Assembly (NCBI GenBank): GCA_029567095.1
Contig: JAKQLP010000058.1
Coordinates: 1 to 38,976 of the forward strand
Length of the DNA stretch: 38,976 nt
Reading direction: 5' to 3'
Origin: a bacterium
GTDB taxonomy: Bacteria; Patescibacteriota; Dojkabacteria; B142; OLB20
Part shown: positions 1 to 8,800 of the stretch, in pieces
Numbering within the stretch: the stretch's first letter is position 1
Layout: the number at the start of each line of letters is the position of its first letter
Position numbers and translations under genes: made by a program
Notes under the pieces: generated by a model
Databases searched by the model: none
The model's input: the letters and a program-made list of their open reading frames with translations, nothing else
What the model was told of the DNA's origin: nothing

Positions 1-309
1 AATCAATGGATTTTCTAATCCTGCTGCAGTAGAAACACCAGCTGTTAAAAGGCCCGATACTCCACCTACTTTTGTAGCAATAGGAAATCTATTAAAGAAA
101 TTTGTAGCAGATAGAATTCTACCAGCTACATATATTAAAGCAGCCTCACCCCCAACTATGGCTGCATCTTTGAAATTAACAGCAGCTTCATTAACGAAAT
201 GATCTATACCAGCAGAAGCACCAGCTCCTCCAATAAAAGTTAACATAACAGGAGGTATGTGGTTCCTCACTTGTTCCCTTATACCAGGTTGTTGATTACT
301 TCCAGCCAT
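1..309 (-). CDS. Hypothetical Gly/Ala-rich protein, 3' end outside the window
   Basis: An open frame starts at ATG 309-307 and runs off the left edge, giving about 103 residues without a stop. The protein begins MAGSNQQPGIREQV and then becomes rich in Gly, Ala and Val, with hydrophobic stretches such as VMLTFIGGAGASAG and AAIVGGEAALIYVAG. These could be membrane segments or small-residue helices. I do not recognise a family. The start is supported by a TATAAT-type box on the same strand at 341-336. The gene points the same way as the glycosyltransferase genes upstream of it but has its own candidate promoter. Function is unknown. Confidence 0.6.
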   Translation of the reverse strand, partial: MAGSNQQPGIREQVRNHIPPVMLTFIGGAGASAGIDHFVNEAAVNFKDAAIVGGEAALIYVAGRILSATNFFNRFPIATKVGGVSGLLTAGVSTAAGLENPLI

Positions 310-335
310 TACAATTACTTGAAAACTATGTAGTG

Positions 336-341
336 ATTATA
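336..341 (-). promoter_or_regulatory. -10 box for the left-edge gene
   Basis: Read on the minus strand this is TATAAT, 26 bases before the ATG at 309, in the 59-base gap (310-368) between the left-edge gene and the GT2 stop. I see no convincing -35 element. The gap holds nothing else that I can identify. Confidence 0.5.
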
Positions 342-368
342 TCATTTGGAAGAACTTAGAGGCAATAA

Positions 369-2066
369 CTAGTCTTTTTTCTTAGTGAGATAATATTCTA
401 AATATTTACCGAATAACAATCTTGTATGAGCTTCAAATCCAGGTATCGTAACCATAAAGATACTAGTAATTGGCTGCACAATCCATTCAAGCAATAATAG
501 GATTCTTCTTTTAAATGTCATTTTCCCTGGGATAGTGGGTTTCATTAAAGAGTCAACTATTATCATCAAGACAAAGAATAAAAGAGTAATTTGAATAATA
601 AAGGAGGAAACGATTGGCAAATTGAAGCCAACAACGGTATTAGCAAATCTAGGATTAATTAAAAGCGGTATATTACCTCCTAAAGATACTAAGAGAGCCA
701 ATCCCACTCCAGAAATATGATCAAATACAATATGCCCACTAATATACAATGATCGTAATGTAGCCTTACCAGTTAGTACTGATTTGATCATGTTTTTAAT
801 GATCCAACCATCATCCGAAATACCCCAAGACCATCTTCTCTCCTGGAAATAGTTATTCTTGATTGTGTCAATTGAACCCTCCCCTTCGGCAGCATCGGAC
901 ATTATCTTTTGAAATAGAGGGACTGTAGCTACCTTGGCTGGAAATTTAAATAAAGCCTTACAGAAGGTATGGAAATCTTCAGGCACAATATCAGGAGACC
1001 AGAATCCAATCTCTTTTATTAACCAGAAGGAAGTAGTGTATGTTGAAAATGGAACAAGCTTATCAGTTCTTATTAACCTCCCGACATTATATATAGTGGA
1101 CATTGAATTTTTTACCCTAGCAAAGAAAGGCAATCTCCAGATATTGGCATATAGTTGAACAGCTCCAGTATAAAATTTATAAATACTATCTTGGTCAAAA
1201 ATGTAGTAATAAGTTAAATTGGCAAAATAGTCGGAGGGTAATTGGGAGTCAGCATCACAGCTTGTTATAGTAACTAATTTTGGATCCCAATTTAATTCGT
1301 TAATTAATCTATTAAGCTCTTTGCTGGCAAAAGCCATATTAGAAGATTTACCTATCAGGTCCCCTTCTTGCATCTCATGTTCTGTTATCCAAATATGCTC
1401 AAAATATTCAGAATATTTCTGCTTTAACAAATGTGATTTTTCAATTCCTTCGGGATCTCTAGCTTCAGCAGCTAATACAACTGATATCTTATGAGTAGGA
1501 TAATTAAGATTTTTTAATCTTTTGATTGTATCTTCAAGTACAGTTAATGGCTCCTTCCAATGGGGGATGATAACGATATGTCTTAACTCCTTCCAATCTA
1601 TACTTGGAGGATTATTCATTACTTCACTGAGTCTATTTTGCTCTGATTTAATAAACCCTAGAGATTTCCTTTTAGCAAATAGGAAAAGAATTCTATGCCA
1701 GATCTTTTCAAAAGAATCGGGGTAGTATCTGCTCTTTTTAATTAATTGCTCTGAATATTTACTACTCTTAACATCATTATATCTAACTTCAAGTAGATCA
1801 AATGCTTTTTGAGGATCATCAAGTTCTTCAAGTCGTCTAAGCCTATTAATTGAATCATTGCTTCTAAGTTGTAAATAACTAAGAAAGATAAATAGAGTTA
1901 ATGAGATTGATTTATAAAGGAAGTAGACATTAAAAAAGATAACGATATTTGCAGTGAATTCAGGAAATAGAAAACCTCCCCAAAAGGGCATGGTTATTAA
2001 AGTCCAGGAAATAATGGGTGGTACTCTTTCCAGAATTAGATCAATTTTACTTTTTTGTGGCTTCAT
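369..2066 (-). CDS. Membrane-bound family 2 glycosyltransferase
   Basis: 565 residues. Two hydrophobic segments lie at about residues 18-65. A cytoplasmic GT2 domain covers about 160-430, with the nucleotide-sugar-binding Asp region DADS (271-274), the acidic motif EDFH (363-366) and the QxxRW-type motif QERRW (408-412). Several more membrane segments occupy about 440-545. This layout is that of processive or lipid-linked GT2 enzymes that build envelope polysaccharide at the inner membrane. The sugar and acceptor cannot be read from sequence. Its start overlaps the stop of the upstream double GT4 gene by 4 bases (ATGA), so the two are probably translationally coupled and act in the same glycan pathway. 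The stop is TAG. Confidence 0.85.
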   Translation of the reverse strand: MKPQKSKIDLILERVPPIISWTLITMPFWGGFLFPEFTANIVIFFNVYFLYKSISLTLFIFLSYLQLRSNDSINRLRRLEELDDPQKAFDLLEVRYNDVKSSKYSEQLIKKSRYYPDSFEKIWHRILFLFAKRKSLGFIKSEQNRLSEVMNNPPSIDWKELRHIVIIPHWKEPLTVLEDTIKRLKNLNYPTHKISVVLAAEARDPEGIEKSHLLKQKYSEYFEHIWITEHEMQEGDLIGKSSNMAFASKELNRLINELNWDPKLVTITSCDADSQLPSDYFANLTYYYIFDQDSIYKFYTGAVQLYANIWRLPFFARVKNSMSTIYNVGRLIRTDKLVPFSTYTTSFWLIKEIGFWSPDIVPEDFHTFCKALFKFPAKVATVPLFQKIMSDAAEGEGSIDTIKNNYFQERRWSWGISDDGWIIKNMIKSVLTGKATLRSLYISGHIVFDHISGVGLALLVSLGGNIPLLINPRFANTVVGFNLPIVSSFIIQITLLFFVLMIIVDSLMKPTIPGKMTFKRRILLLLEWIVQPITSIFMVTIPGFEAHTRLLFGKYLEYYLTKKKD

Positions 2067-4429
2067 TTCAAAAGATCACGTAATATTCCTCTATATGTAT
2101 CATATACACTTGTAATGGAGAATTCGAGTGCCTTCTTCTGATTATTAAATTTCATCTGCTTTAATAATTGTTTATCTGAAATTAATGTATCGAGTCTGGA
2201 ACATAGATCTACTGTATCTTGAAAATCATATAAATAACCATTTTCTTCATCCTTAATTAAATATTCTCCTCCCTCAGTTCTCGTGGAAACAATTGCATTG
2301 TTTAGTTTCATTGCTTCCACAATGCTAATTCCAAAAGCCTCCCAGGAACTAGGAAGCACATAGATGTTAGATAAGTTTAATACAGTTTTAATCGCATTGT
2401 CTGACGGAGAAATTAATACAGTGATATATTTATCAGCCTTGGCATCACTAATTAAATTTCGTATTTCCTCAAGATAATTCCCCTCATTCCCCATAGCTAT
2501 AAGATGAAGGTTTTTATATTTAGCTTTTAATTCTATAGCGCATTTAATTAGATCCTGGAGCCCTTTATACTTCTCATACCTTCCAATAAAAGAAATTATG
2601 AATTTCCTCTCAGGTTTAATTTGTTCAATTAGATCTTTGTCTTCAGTAAACTTATCGTAATCATCAGCAATAGCATTAGGAACCAATACTATCTTATCTT
2701 TGGAGATCCCATATTCTTTATGGATCCAATTTGCTTGAGATGGATTTACAGCAATGACTTTGGAATAAAGTGAGTTTAGATAAATTCTTTGAATAAAAGT
2801 AAATACTGATTTTAGGATTTTCTTAGCTAAAGAATACTGACCGTGGGCCATAAAAGGCCCATGGGGAGTATTGACAATCTTAAGACGGGGATTGATGATT
2901 TTTTTTATTATTAATAGAAAATCATGCCATAGAAAACCGAATCCATGTACATGAATAATATCAGCCTTATGTTTTATAAAAGGCCAGAAAAGACTGGGAT
3001 AGAAACCAAGGTAATAGGACTTATTAATCTTATTGAATCTATTAATTTCTAATCCATTGTAAATCTCTTTAGAAGATAATTCCTTATTATTAGAATTCGA
3101 TGTAAAGATCTTCACATTATTTCCTGCTTCAGCTTCTTTCAAAGCCAGCATTAAAGCATTCTGTTCTGCTCCTCCTTTTATGGGATGAAAATTTGTAATT
3201 AAATAAGAGATATCGTGCTTAGGGATGTTATTAATTGTCTGATTAAGTAGCTTGAGAGTTTCTTGAGCACATTTTGTCCAAGAGTATGAATCAGCAACTT
3301 GAGTAGCTTTTTTAATTAGATCTTTCCTAAGTTTCTCATCTTCTAATACTTGTAACATCGCCTCACTTATTTTTTCAGTATTTTTCGGATCAACAAAATA
3401 GGCAGCTTCTTGAAGGATTTCAGGATAGCAACTTCTACGAGAGGCAATCACGGGTATTTTTGCTGCCATGCCTTCTAGAACCGCAAACCCAAATCCTTCA
3501 TATTCAGATAAATGAATCAAGGCTTCAGCATTATTAAGAATTATTGGTAAATGTATATCATCAACCTCCCCGGTAAATATTAAAGAGTGTTTTAATTTCA
3601 AATCTTCAGATAAAGCTAACAGTTCTCTTGCTTGAGGAGTTAATGGTTTTACTTTGTTATCCCAACCGATCTTAAAATCCTTGCCTACAATAACTAATTT
3701 CAGATCAGGAAATCTTTTAATAATATTCTTATAGGCATGTAGAATTGCAGGAACATTCTTATTGGATTCCAAACCGCCATAATTTAAGATATAGGGCTTG
3801 GATACTTTATATAGTAAGAGGATCCTCCTGATCTCTCTGGTATCCTGATCAATATTCTCATGTCTGAATGAATCTTTTATACCTAAATAAACTCGATGGA
3901 CTTTAGATTCATCAAATCCTCCTTTATTAATTAGTTCCCTCTTTGAAAAGTCTGAGTTAGTAAAAACAATATCAGCTTTTTGAGCTTGTTTTAAATTTCT
4001 TTTATAGAATCGTCCTTTAAGAAAATTTAATATACCTGATCTGGCAGAGTATTTACCACTAACAAGAGGTATCACATCATGCATCATTACTGCAGTTTTT
4101 ACTTTTCCGATGGGAAGACCTCTTTCAAAGTGTGGTGCGAAATAGATATCAAGATTGGCTTTTAATATTTTAGGTTTATAGAAAAGATTAAAGAAGAAGG
4201 GGTTTAGGGGATTTGACGGTCTAGCTTTACCTAAACTAACAAAAGTAATATTAGTATCCTTTTTAACCTCTAAAAGTTTTAAATTTGAATTAAAGTCATC
4301 AAAACCAAAAAGAACATATGAATTTGATTTGTCCTCTAGTAGTTTGGAAATCAAACATTTTCCATAGGTCCCAATACCCCTTCGTGAGTATTGATCCTTT
4401 AGAAAAGTTATATCTATACCAATTACCAT
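2063..4429 (-). CDS. Tandem two-domain GT4-family glycosyltransferase
   Basis: 788 residues made of two complete GT-B fold glycosyltransferases of the GT4 type. Module 1 is about residues 1-400, starting MVIGIDITFL, with the nucleotide-sugar site motif EGFGFAVLE (311-319). Module 2 is about 405-788, starting after HDISYLITNFHPIKGGAEQN, with the equivalent motif EAFGISIVE (697-705). Both E-x7-E motifs are intact, so both halves look catalytically able. GT4 enzymes are retaining transferases that use nucleotide sugars. A fused pair probably adds two successive sugars to one glycan or lipid carrier. The downstream GT2 gene overlaps by 4 bases. There is no signal peptide, so the enzyme is cytoplasmic or peripheral. 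Substrates are unknown. Confidence 0.85.
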   Translation of the reverse strand: MVIGIDITFLKDQYSRRGIGTYGKCLISKLLEDKSNSYVLFGFDDFNSNLKLLEVKKDTNITFVSLGKARPSNPLNPFFFNLFYKPKILKANLDIYFAPHFERGLPIGKVKTAVMMHDVIPLVSGKYSARSGILNFLKGRFYKRNLKQAQKADIVFTNSDFSKRELINKGGFDESKVHRVYLGIKDSFRHENIDQDTREIRRILLLYKVSKPYILNYGGLESNKNVPAILHAYKNIIKRFPDLKLVIVGKDFKIGWDNKVKPLTPQARELLALSEDLKLKHSLIFTGEVDDIHLPIILNNAEALIHLSEYEGFGFAVLEGMAAKIPVIASRRSCYPEILQEAAYFVDPKNTEKISEAMLQVLEDEKLRKDLIKKATQVADSYSWTKCAQETLKLLNQTINNIPKHDISYLITNFHPIKGGAEQNALMLALKEAEAGNNVKIFTSNSNNKELSSKEIYNGLEINRFNKINKSYYLGFYPSLFWPFIKHKADIIHVHGFGFLWHDFLLIIKKIINPRLKIVNTPHGPFMAHGQYSLAKKILKSVFTFIQRIYLNSLYSKVIAVNPSQANWIHKEYGISKDKIVLVPNAIADDYDKFTEDKDLIEQIKPERKFIISFIGRYEKYKGLQDLIKCAIELKAKYKNLHLIAMGNEGNYLEEIRNLISDAKADKYITVLISPSDNAIKTVLNLSNIYVLPSSWEAFGISIVEAMKLNNAIVSTRTEGGEYLIKDEENGYLYDFQDTVDLCSRLDTLISDKQLLKQMKFNNQKKALEFSITSVYDTYRGILRDLLK

Positions 4430-4461
4430 ATTGTTTTGTAGATGATGCTAATTGTATTACT

Positions 4462-5310
4462 TTAATAGCTTAATAGGCAATAGTTATTAAGCTGGTACAT
4501 ATATTCAGTGAGTGTTAAATTATGCTCATAAAGATAAGTAGCTAATGGTGTACCCACATATCTATAATGCCAGGGCTCAAAATTGTAGCCAGTAATGGAT
4601 TCTTTCCCCTTGGGATAGGACATGGTAAATCCGTATAAATGAGCATTTGTTATTAAATAATTATACAGCTTGGTTGAAGTATAGGTTGGAAGCAATTTGT
4701 AATTATTCTCACTACTAACAATGTCAATCGTTGTTCCCAGATGATGCTCACTTCCACCAACTGGAGCAGCAAAGGTCTCACCTTTAACTTTTCCCACTGC
4801 TCTCACCCAATAATTATAGGCATCTTGTTGGGTAGCAAAGTCTCTATATCCAGAATTTATTCTAATCCGAATGCCTTTTTGTGATATCTCTTTATGCATT
4901 TGTGAAAGCGCTAAGGCTGACTTTTCTCTCAACATAATTGTCCCATCAGTAGGAATTCCGTATTGTGATAAAGGGACCAAATCACTTGGAACGTAATTAT
5001 CTTGTAATTTAACTTGTTTATTAATTATCAAGTCTAATTCTTCTTCATCAGGAACTTCAATTTGGGGATCTGGGAAGGTACAACTCAAGACTGATTGTAT
5101 GAAAGGTTCATAGGATATTTGCTCATTATCAGTTGAAATCAAACCCTTACTTAATGATATTTTTTCATAAACACCAAAGTTTTTCTGGAAATTATTCTTA
5201 ATCTCAGGGATTAAAAGAAAGGAAAATAAAATCAAACTTAGTCCTATTACAAGACTTGAAATCAATAGAAGTTTTAATGGGAATCCATTCACTCTCATGT
5301 TATTAATCAT
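4462..5310 (-). CDS. VanY-type D-alanyl-D-alanine carboxypeptidase (peptidase M15B)
   Basis: 282 residues. An N-terminal membrane anchor (about 11-35) is followed by an extracytoplasmic domain. Zinc-site motifs of the M15B family are visible: GYRD (154-157), SEHHLGTTID (187-196, the SxHxxGxxxD signature) and EPWHYRY (245-251). Such enzymes remove the terminal D-Ala from peptidoglycan stem peptides outside the membrane, so this implies a real peptidoglycan wall. The gene lies 32 bases upstream of the double glycosyltransferase and reads the same way. The ATG at 5310 is the first in frame; a second Met at residue 5 is possible. It is divergent from recX across a 54-base gap. Confidence 0.88.
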   Translation of the reverse strand: MINNMRVNGFPLKLLLISSLVIGLSLILFSFLLIPEIKNNFQKNFGVYEKISLSKGLISTDNEQISYEPFIQSVLSCTFPDPQIEVPDEEELDLIINKQVKLQDNYVPSDLVPLSQYGIPTDGTIMLREKSALALSQMHKEISQKGIRIRINSGYRDFATQQDAYNYWVRAVGKVKGETFAAPVGGSEHHLGTTIDIVSSENNYKLLPTYTSTKLYNYLITNAHLYGFTMSYPKGKESITGYNFEPWHYRYVGTPLATYLYEHNLTLTEYMYQLNNYCLLSY

Positions 5311-5353
5311 AACCTTAATCTTTGATATTGTTAATAGTAGAAGATGGCAATGA

Positions 5354-5359
5354 TATAAT
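5354..5359 (+). promoter_or_regulatory. -10 box for recX, leaderless spacing
   Basis: A perfect TATAAT ends 5 bases before the recX ATG at 5365. With the usual 6-8 base distance from the -10 box, transcription would start at or next to the A of the start codon. No Shine-Dalgarno sequence is present. Confidence 0.6.
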
Positions 5360-5364
5360 CTTGT

Positions 5365-5979
5365 ATGGTAATTGAACGGATAATAAAAAGTAGGGATAAA
5401 GTTAAATTGATCCTAAGCGATAATACCTCATATAGAATTAGTGAATCAACGCTAGCTAAATATTTACTTTTTCAAGGCAAAGAAATTGACAAAGTTCATT
5501 TACTTGAGTTAATTGAGGATGATTTACAAGGTGATATCATCTCTGCTTCTATAGAACTAATTTCCAGACGTCCCAGAAGTATTTATGAAATAAAAACATA
5601 TATTAGGAATAAATATAAAGATCAACTGTTACCTGATTTCGAAACTAAGATAATATCTTATCTCATTGAAAAAGGGTATTTAGATGATGATGCCTTTTGT
5701 AAATGGTGGATCGATAATAGGAATAGTTTTCGACCTAAAAGCTCAATGGAACTTAATAAAGAACTTAGTGATCATGGGATTGATCCTGACACCATTAGAG
5801 CTAGTCTAAATAAATATTATGATTCTGATATCGAAAAGGAATTATTAAGATCTTTATTAAAAAAGAAATTTAATTTAGAAAATATCTCAAATCTTCCCAT
5901 AAAGGAGAAGCAACGTATTATTTCGTATTTTCTAAGAAAAGGTTATAATTACGACCTTATTAAAGAGGAATTAACCTAA
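5365..5979 (+). CDS. recX: Regulatory protein RecX
   Basis: 204 residues. The RecX three-helix repeats are recognisable from about residue 60. They include SRRPRSIYEIKTYI, then the repeat containing YLIEKGYLDDDAFCKWWIDN, and a last repeat near SYFLRKGYNYDLIKEEL. RecX binds RecA filaments and limits strand exchange. recA is not in this window, but recO is. The N-terminal 55 residues (VIERIIKSRDKVKLILSDN) form the small beta-rich extension seen in many RecX proteins. The gene is divergent from the VanY gene and has its own leaderless-type promoter. The XRE regulator follows after 2 bases, so the two are probably co-transcribed. Confidence 0.85.
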   Translation: MVIERIIKSRDKVKLILSDNTSYRISESTLAKYLLFQGKEIDKVHLLELIEDDLQGDIISASIELISRRPRSIYEIKTYIRNKYKDQLLPDFETKIISYLIEKGYLDDDAFCKWWIDNRNSFRPKSSMELNKELSDHGIDPDTIRASLNKYYDSDIEKELLRSLLKKKFNLENISNLPIKEKQRIISYFLRKGYNYDLIKEELT

Positions 5980-5981
5980 TT

Positions 5982-6287
5982 ATGACCCTAGCTCAAAGAC
6001 TAAAAACAGCGAGGATAAATTCCAGACTGTCACAGATCCAATTGGCAGAAAGGATTGGAGTATCAGATAAAACGATTTCCGGATATGAATCTGGCAGAAT
6101 AGAACCACCTCTATCTAAATTGAAATCAATTTCAAAGATGTTGAATGTATCCATTAATTATTTAATAGGTAATGACTCTGCTCCACAGAATATTAATCAA
6201 AAATTAAATTCCCTTGAGGCTCATTTAAAGCAGATTAGTAGTGAAATTAAGAAAATTAGGATAGAAACAAGCAGAATTGATAAATAA
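5982..6287 (+). CDS. XRE-family helix-turn-helix regulator
   Basis: 101 residues. A Cro/C1-type DNA-binding domain covers about residues 3-62, with the helix-turn-helix reading LAERIGVSDKTISGYESGR. A predicted coiled-coil tail of about 30 residues (LNSLEAHLKQISSEIKKIR) probably mediates dimerisation. It starts 2 bases after the recX stop and no ribosome-binding site stands out. Target genes are unknown. A role in controlling its own operon or a stress response would be a guess. The short length and absence of a sensor domain fit a simple autoregulator. Confidence 0.85.
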   Translation: MTLAQRLKTARINSRLSQIQLAERIGVSDKTISGYESGRIEPPLSKLKSISKMLNVSINYLIGNDSAPQNINQKLNSLEAHLKQISSEIKKIRIETSRIDK

Positions 6288-6337
6288 TAATTGTCTAATA
6301 AGTTATTTGATGGTAAAATCATCAAGTCAGTATTCAT

Positions 6338-6343
6338 TATGAT
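6338..6343 (+). promoter_or_regulatory. -10 box for rplS, leaderless spacing
   Basis: TATGAT ends 6 bases before the rplS ATG at 6350. Transcription would therefore begin at about the start codon. No convincing -35 element or Shine-Dalgarno sequence is present. Confidence 0.5.
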
Positions 6344-6349
6344 AGAACC

Positions 6350-6760
6350 ATGAACTATAAAGAAATTGAAACAAACGAAAAGAAATTCATTAAAGATCTT
6401 CCAGAATTCAATGTTGGAGATACTATTGCTGTCAGCACCATTGTTAGAGAAGGAGATAAGAAAAGAACTCAGCTTTTTAAAGGTTTAGTGATTGCAATAA
6501 AAGGCAGCGGCATCAGAAAAACATTTACAATCAGAAAGATTAGTAATGGTGTAGGAGTTGAAAAAATCATACCCTTAAATACCCCCAATATCAGTAAGGT
6601 CAAAGTTATCAAAAGAGGTAATGTTAGAAAAAGCAAGCTCTATTATATGAGAAATAGAATTGGTAAAAAGGCCTTAAAGGTAAAAGAAGGTGTTTTTGTA
6701 CCTGCAACTGAGACTAAGGTTGAAGAAGTTGTAGATGCAGAACAAGAGGCAACAGAATAA
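6350..6760 (+). CDS. rplS: 50S ribosomal protein L19
   Basis: 136 residues. The L19 family is clear from PEFNVGDTIAVSTIVREGDK, the stretch KGLVIAIKGSGIRKTFTIRK and the terminal signature KLYYMRNRIGKKALKVKE. L19 sits at the 30S-50S interface. The protein carries an acidic C-terminal extension of about 20 residues (ATETKVEEVVDAEQEATE) beyond the usual end near residue 115. rnhB overlaps its 3' end by 26 bases. rplS next to rnhB is a common bacterial arrangement and supports both calls. Confidence 0.96.
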   Translation: MNYKEIETNEKKFIKDLPEFNVGDTIAVSTIVREGDKKRTQLFKGLVIAIKGSGIRKTFTIRKISNGVGVEKIIPLNTPNISKVKVIKRGNVRKSKLYYMRNRIGKKALKVKEGVFVPATETKVEEVVDAEQEATE

Positions 6761-7370
6761 TCCCACTACAAAGCTAGAAAATTCCTTATTAGAATCAGGT
6801 TTCAAAAGAATCATTGGTATCGATGAGGCTGGACGAGGTTCCTGGGCAGGCCCAATTGCTTTTGCTGCTTATTCATATGATCTTCAAGATAGTGTTAACA
6901 CAAATATAAAAGATTCTAAATTACTAAGTGCCTCAAAAAGAGAGGGTTTATTATCAAAACTCCCGACCTCAAGATATGAATACGTTTTTATTGATAATGA
7001 CTCAATAGATAAAGAAGGGTTGTCTACTGCTATATATATTGGAATTCAGCAATTAATTTCCAAGTTTGATCCAATTAGCTCAATTTTTTTAATAGACGGT
7101 AACTATAAACTCGATTTAGATGTGCAATATAGGAGTTTAATCAAAGGAGATAGACTTCATTATTCAATTTCTTGTGCTTCAATTGTTGCTAAGGTCTATA
7201 GAGACAGATTAATGGCTGAAATAGCTAAAGAGTTCCCTCAATATAAATTTGATATAAACAAGGGCTATGGGACAAAGGCTCATTATGAATCATTACTTAG
7301 GTATGGACCCTGTAGGTTACATAGAGCATCATTCAAACCAGTAAAGGAAATAATAGAAAAAAACTGTTAA
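6735..7370 (+). CDS. rnhB: Ribonuclease HII
   Basis: 211 residues. RNase HII cleaves RNA in RNA-DNA hybrids and starts removal of single ribonucleotides from DNA. Family motifs are the first acidic pair in GIDEAGRGSWAGP, then KDSKLLSASKRE, the Asp in FLIDGNYKL, and SCASIVAKVYRDRLM. The chosen ATG lies inside rplS. It gives about 27 residues before GIDEAGRG and no better in-frame Met follows before that motif. The large volume of ribonucleotide reductase genes in the same window is a thematic but not a physical link. Confidence 0.93.
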   Translation: MQNKRQQNNPTTKLENSLLESGFKRIIGIDEAGRGSWAGPIAFAAYSYDLQDSVNTNIKDSKLLSASKREGLLSKLPTSRYEYVFIDNDSIDKEGLSTAIYIGIQQLISKFDPISSIFLIDGNYKLDLDVQYRSLIKGDRLHYSISCASIVAKVYRDRLMAEIAKEFPQYKFDINKGYGTKAHYESLLRYGPCRLHRASFKPVKEIIEKNC

Positions 7371-7397
7371 AGACTACCCAAATCCATTGGAAATAGA

Positions 7398-7403
7398 TAT
7401 AAT
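7398..7403 (+). promoter_or_regulatory. -10 box for tRNA-Lys
   Basis: A perfect TATAAT lies 16 bases before the 5' end of the tRNA at 7420, in the 49-base gap after rnhB. The -35 region is weak. Confidence 0.5.
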
Positions 7404-7419
7404 TGCACCGTATATCACT

Positions 7420-7494
7420 GGGTCGGTAGCTCAATGGTAGAGCAGCGGCCTTTTAAGCCGGTGGTTGCGGGTTCGAGTCCCGCCCGACTCACCA
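7420..7494 (+). tRNA. tRNA-Lys (UUU)
   Basis: The acceptor arms are GGGTCGG (7420-7426) and CCGACTC (7484-7490), with one G-U pair. The D arm is GCTC/GAGC. The anticodon loop CTTTTAA (7450-7456) has anticodon TTT at 7452-7454. The T arm is GCGGG-TTCGAGT-CCCGC (7467-7483). The discriminator is A7491 and CCA is encoded at 7492-7494. The outermost anticodon-stem position is a G-G mismatch. It stands alone between rnhB and the transporter gene. Confidence 0.95.
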
Positions 7495-7552
7495 GTTGAT
7501 ACTCTTCACTTCGTCTTGGAAATATTCCATAATAGGACATAGTTCATTTACT

Positions 7553-8800
7553 ATGATATTTAATAGATTCAAATTTTCAGGTTCACCAGCTAAATACAGG
7601 ATCCTATCCTTTCTGATCCCTCTTTTCTTTTTCTATATGAATGAGAATATGATCTCATTATTATTCCCTTTGGTTTCAGAAAGGATAGTCAATAGTGCAC
7701 TTCTTATTGGAGCAATAATATCCGGAACCACTATTATCTCCATATTATGTGATTTTATTTTCCCCCAAATCCTAAAAGCGTCAAATTGGAAACAACAGTT
7801 TGTTATTGGGATCCTAATTGCAATTCTCTTAAACACCACACTTTACCACTCATTAAATACTTCAGATGTTTACCTGCTTATACTCTCAGGACTACTTTGG
7901 AGCCTCTATTATGAATTCTGCGCTTTTGCAGTAAATAACTTTTTAGCAGTATCTGAAAAGGGCAATAATTTTAGTTACGATTGGGGCTTAATCTCTGTTG
8001 TTTACAATATTACTAGTATTATTGGGCCCATACTCGCCAGTTTTATCGCCAATGATTTCTTCGTGTTCTTACTGGGATTTGAACTTATGGCTTTAATTGG
8101 CATTGTATTTCTGGGCCTTATCTCTCCTAAGGCTGAAGAAGAAGTTCATAAAAGTAAGTTAAAACAAACAATTGATCTGATGAAAGAATTAAAGATCTGG
8201 GAACTTTTGATACCCAAAGTTTTACCTCTGTTTGTATTCTCAATAGTAATTGGGATGATCGATTCATTTTATTGGACAATAGGAGCCCTTTTTGCAGAAG
8301 ATCTATTTCAAAGAGAAGATCTTACTTTTGTGCCAATAGTGATCTATTCAATTCCTTTTATCTTTGGGGGATTAATTATTGCTAAGATCAATTTGAAAAA
8401 ATACAAAAAAAAGATATCGCAATTAATGCTTTTTATAGCAGGATTAGTTATGAGCATATTCTTTTTTATTGATCATAATAGTATAGGCTCGATTCTCTTG
8501 ATAATAATCTCGAGTCTATTCCTAGCTTTGGCAGGTCCTTTAAATGATGCTGCTTACTCTAATCTCTTACAAAGACTTGGTAAAAATATGGAGCATCTAG
8601 TTGGGATCAAGAAAATGAGCTATTCAATAGCATATCTAATTGGACCTGTATTTGCTGGGTTTTTAGGACAATTTTTCGGATATGGAATGAGTTTCGGAGT
8701 TTTAGGAATAATTGCAATCATTGTTTCCTTAACACTAATTTTAACAACCCCAAGAAAACTTATCCTGCCTCAACAAGAAATTGTTACTATTACAAAATGA
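7553..8800 (+). CDS. MFS-like multi-pass membrane transporter
   Basis: 415 residues, almost entirely hydrophobic helices (about 11-12), in the pattern of a major facilitator. The first helices start at RILSFLIPLFFFYMNEN, and a short charged central loop lies near SPKAEEEVHKSKLKQTIDLM. The second half follows, with a conserved-looking loop KINLKKYKKKISQ. The substrate cannot be inferred. I start it at the ATG at 7553. The frame stays open upstream to a TTG at 7496, but that lies 2 bases from the tRNA and would add a polar tail not typical of the family. The stop TGA shares the palindrome TGATCA with the convergent cyclophilin gene. Confidence 0.75.
   Translation: MIFNRFKFSGSPAKYRILSFLIPLFFFYMNENMISLLFPLVSERIVNSALLIGAIISGTTIISILCDFIFPQILKASNWKQQFVIGILIAILLNTTLYHSLNTSDVYLLILSGLLWSLYYEFCAFAVNNFLAVSEKGNNFSYDWGLISVVYNITSIIGPILASFIANDFFVFLLGFELMALIGIVFLGLISPKAEEEVHKSKLKQTIDLMKELKIWELLIPKVLPLFVFSIVIGMIDSFYWTIGALFAEDLFQREDLTFVPIVIYSIPFIFGGLIIAKINLKKYKKKISQLMLFIAGLVMSIFFFIDHNSIGSILLIIISSLFLALAGPLNDAAYSNLLQRLGKNMEHLVGIKKMSYSIAYLIGPVFAGFLGQFFGYGMSFGVLGIIAIIVSLTLILTTPRKLILPQQEIVTITK

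Noticed and set aside
934-1158. 74-codon plus-strand frame inside the GT2 gene
   Set aside because: It is antisense to a conserved glycosyltransferase and lacks supporting signals.
7496-7552. TTG start of the transporter 2 bases after the tRNA
   Set aside because: It would add 19 residues unlike a transporter N-terminus; the ATG at 7553 fits better. TTG starts just before ATG at 11090, 12614, 20317, 26696 and 27403 were set aside in favour of the ATG.
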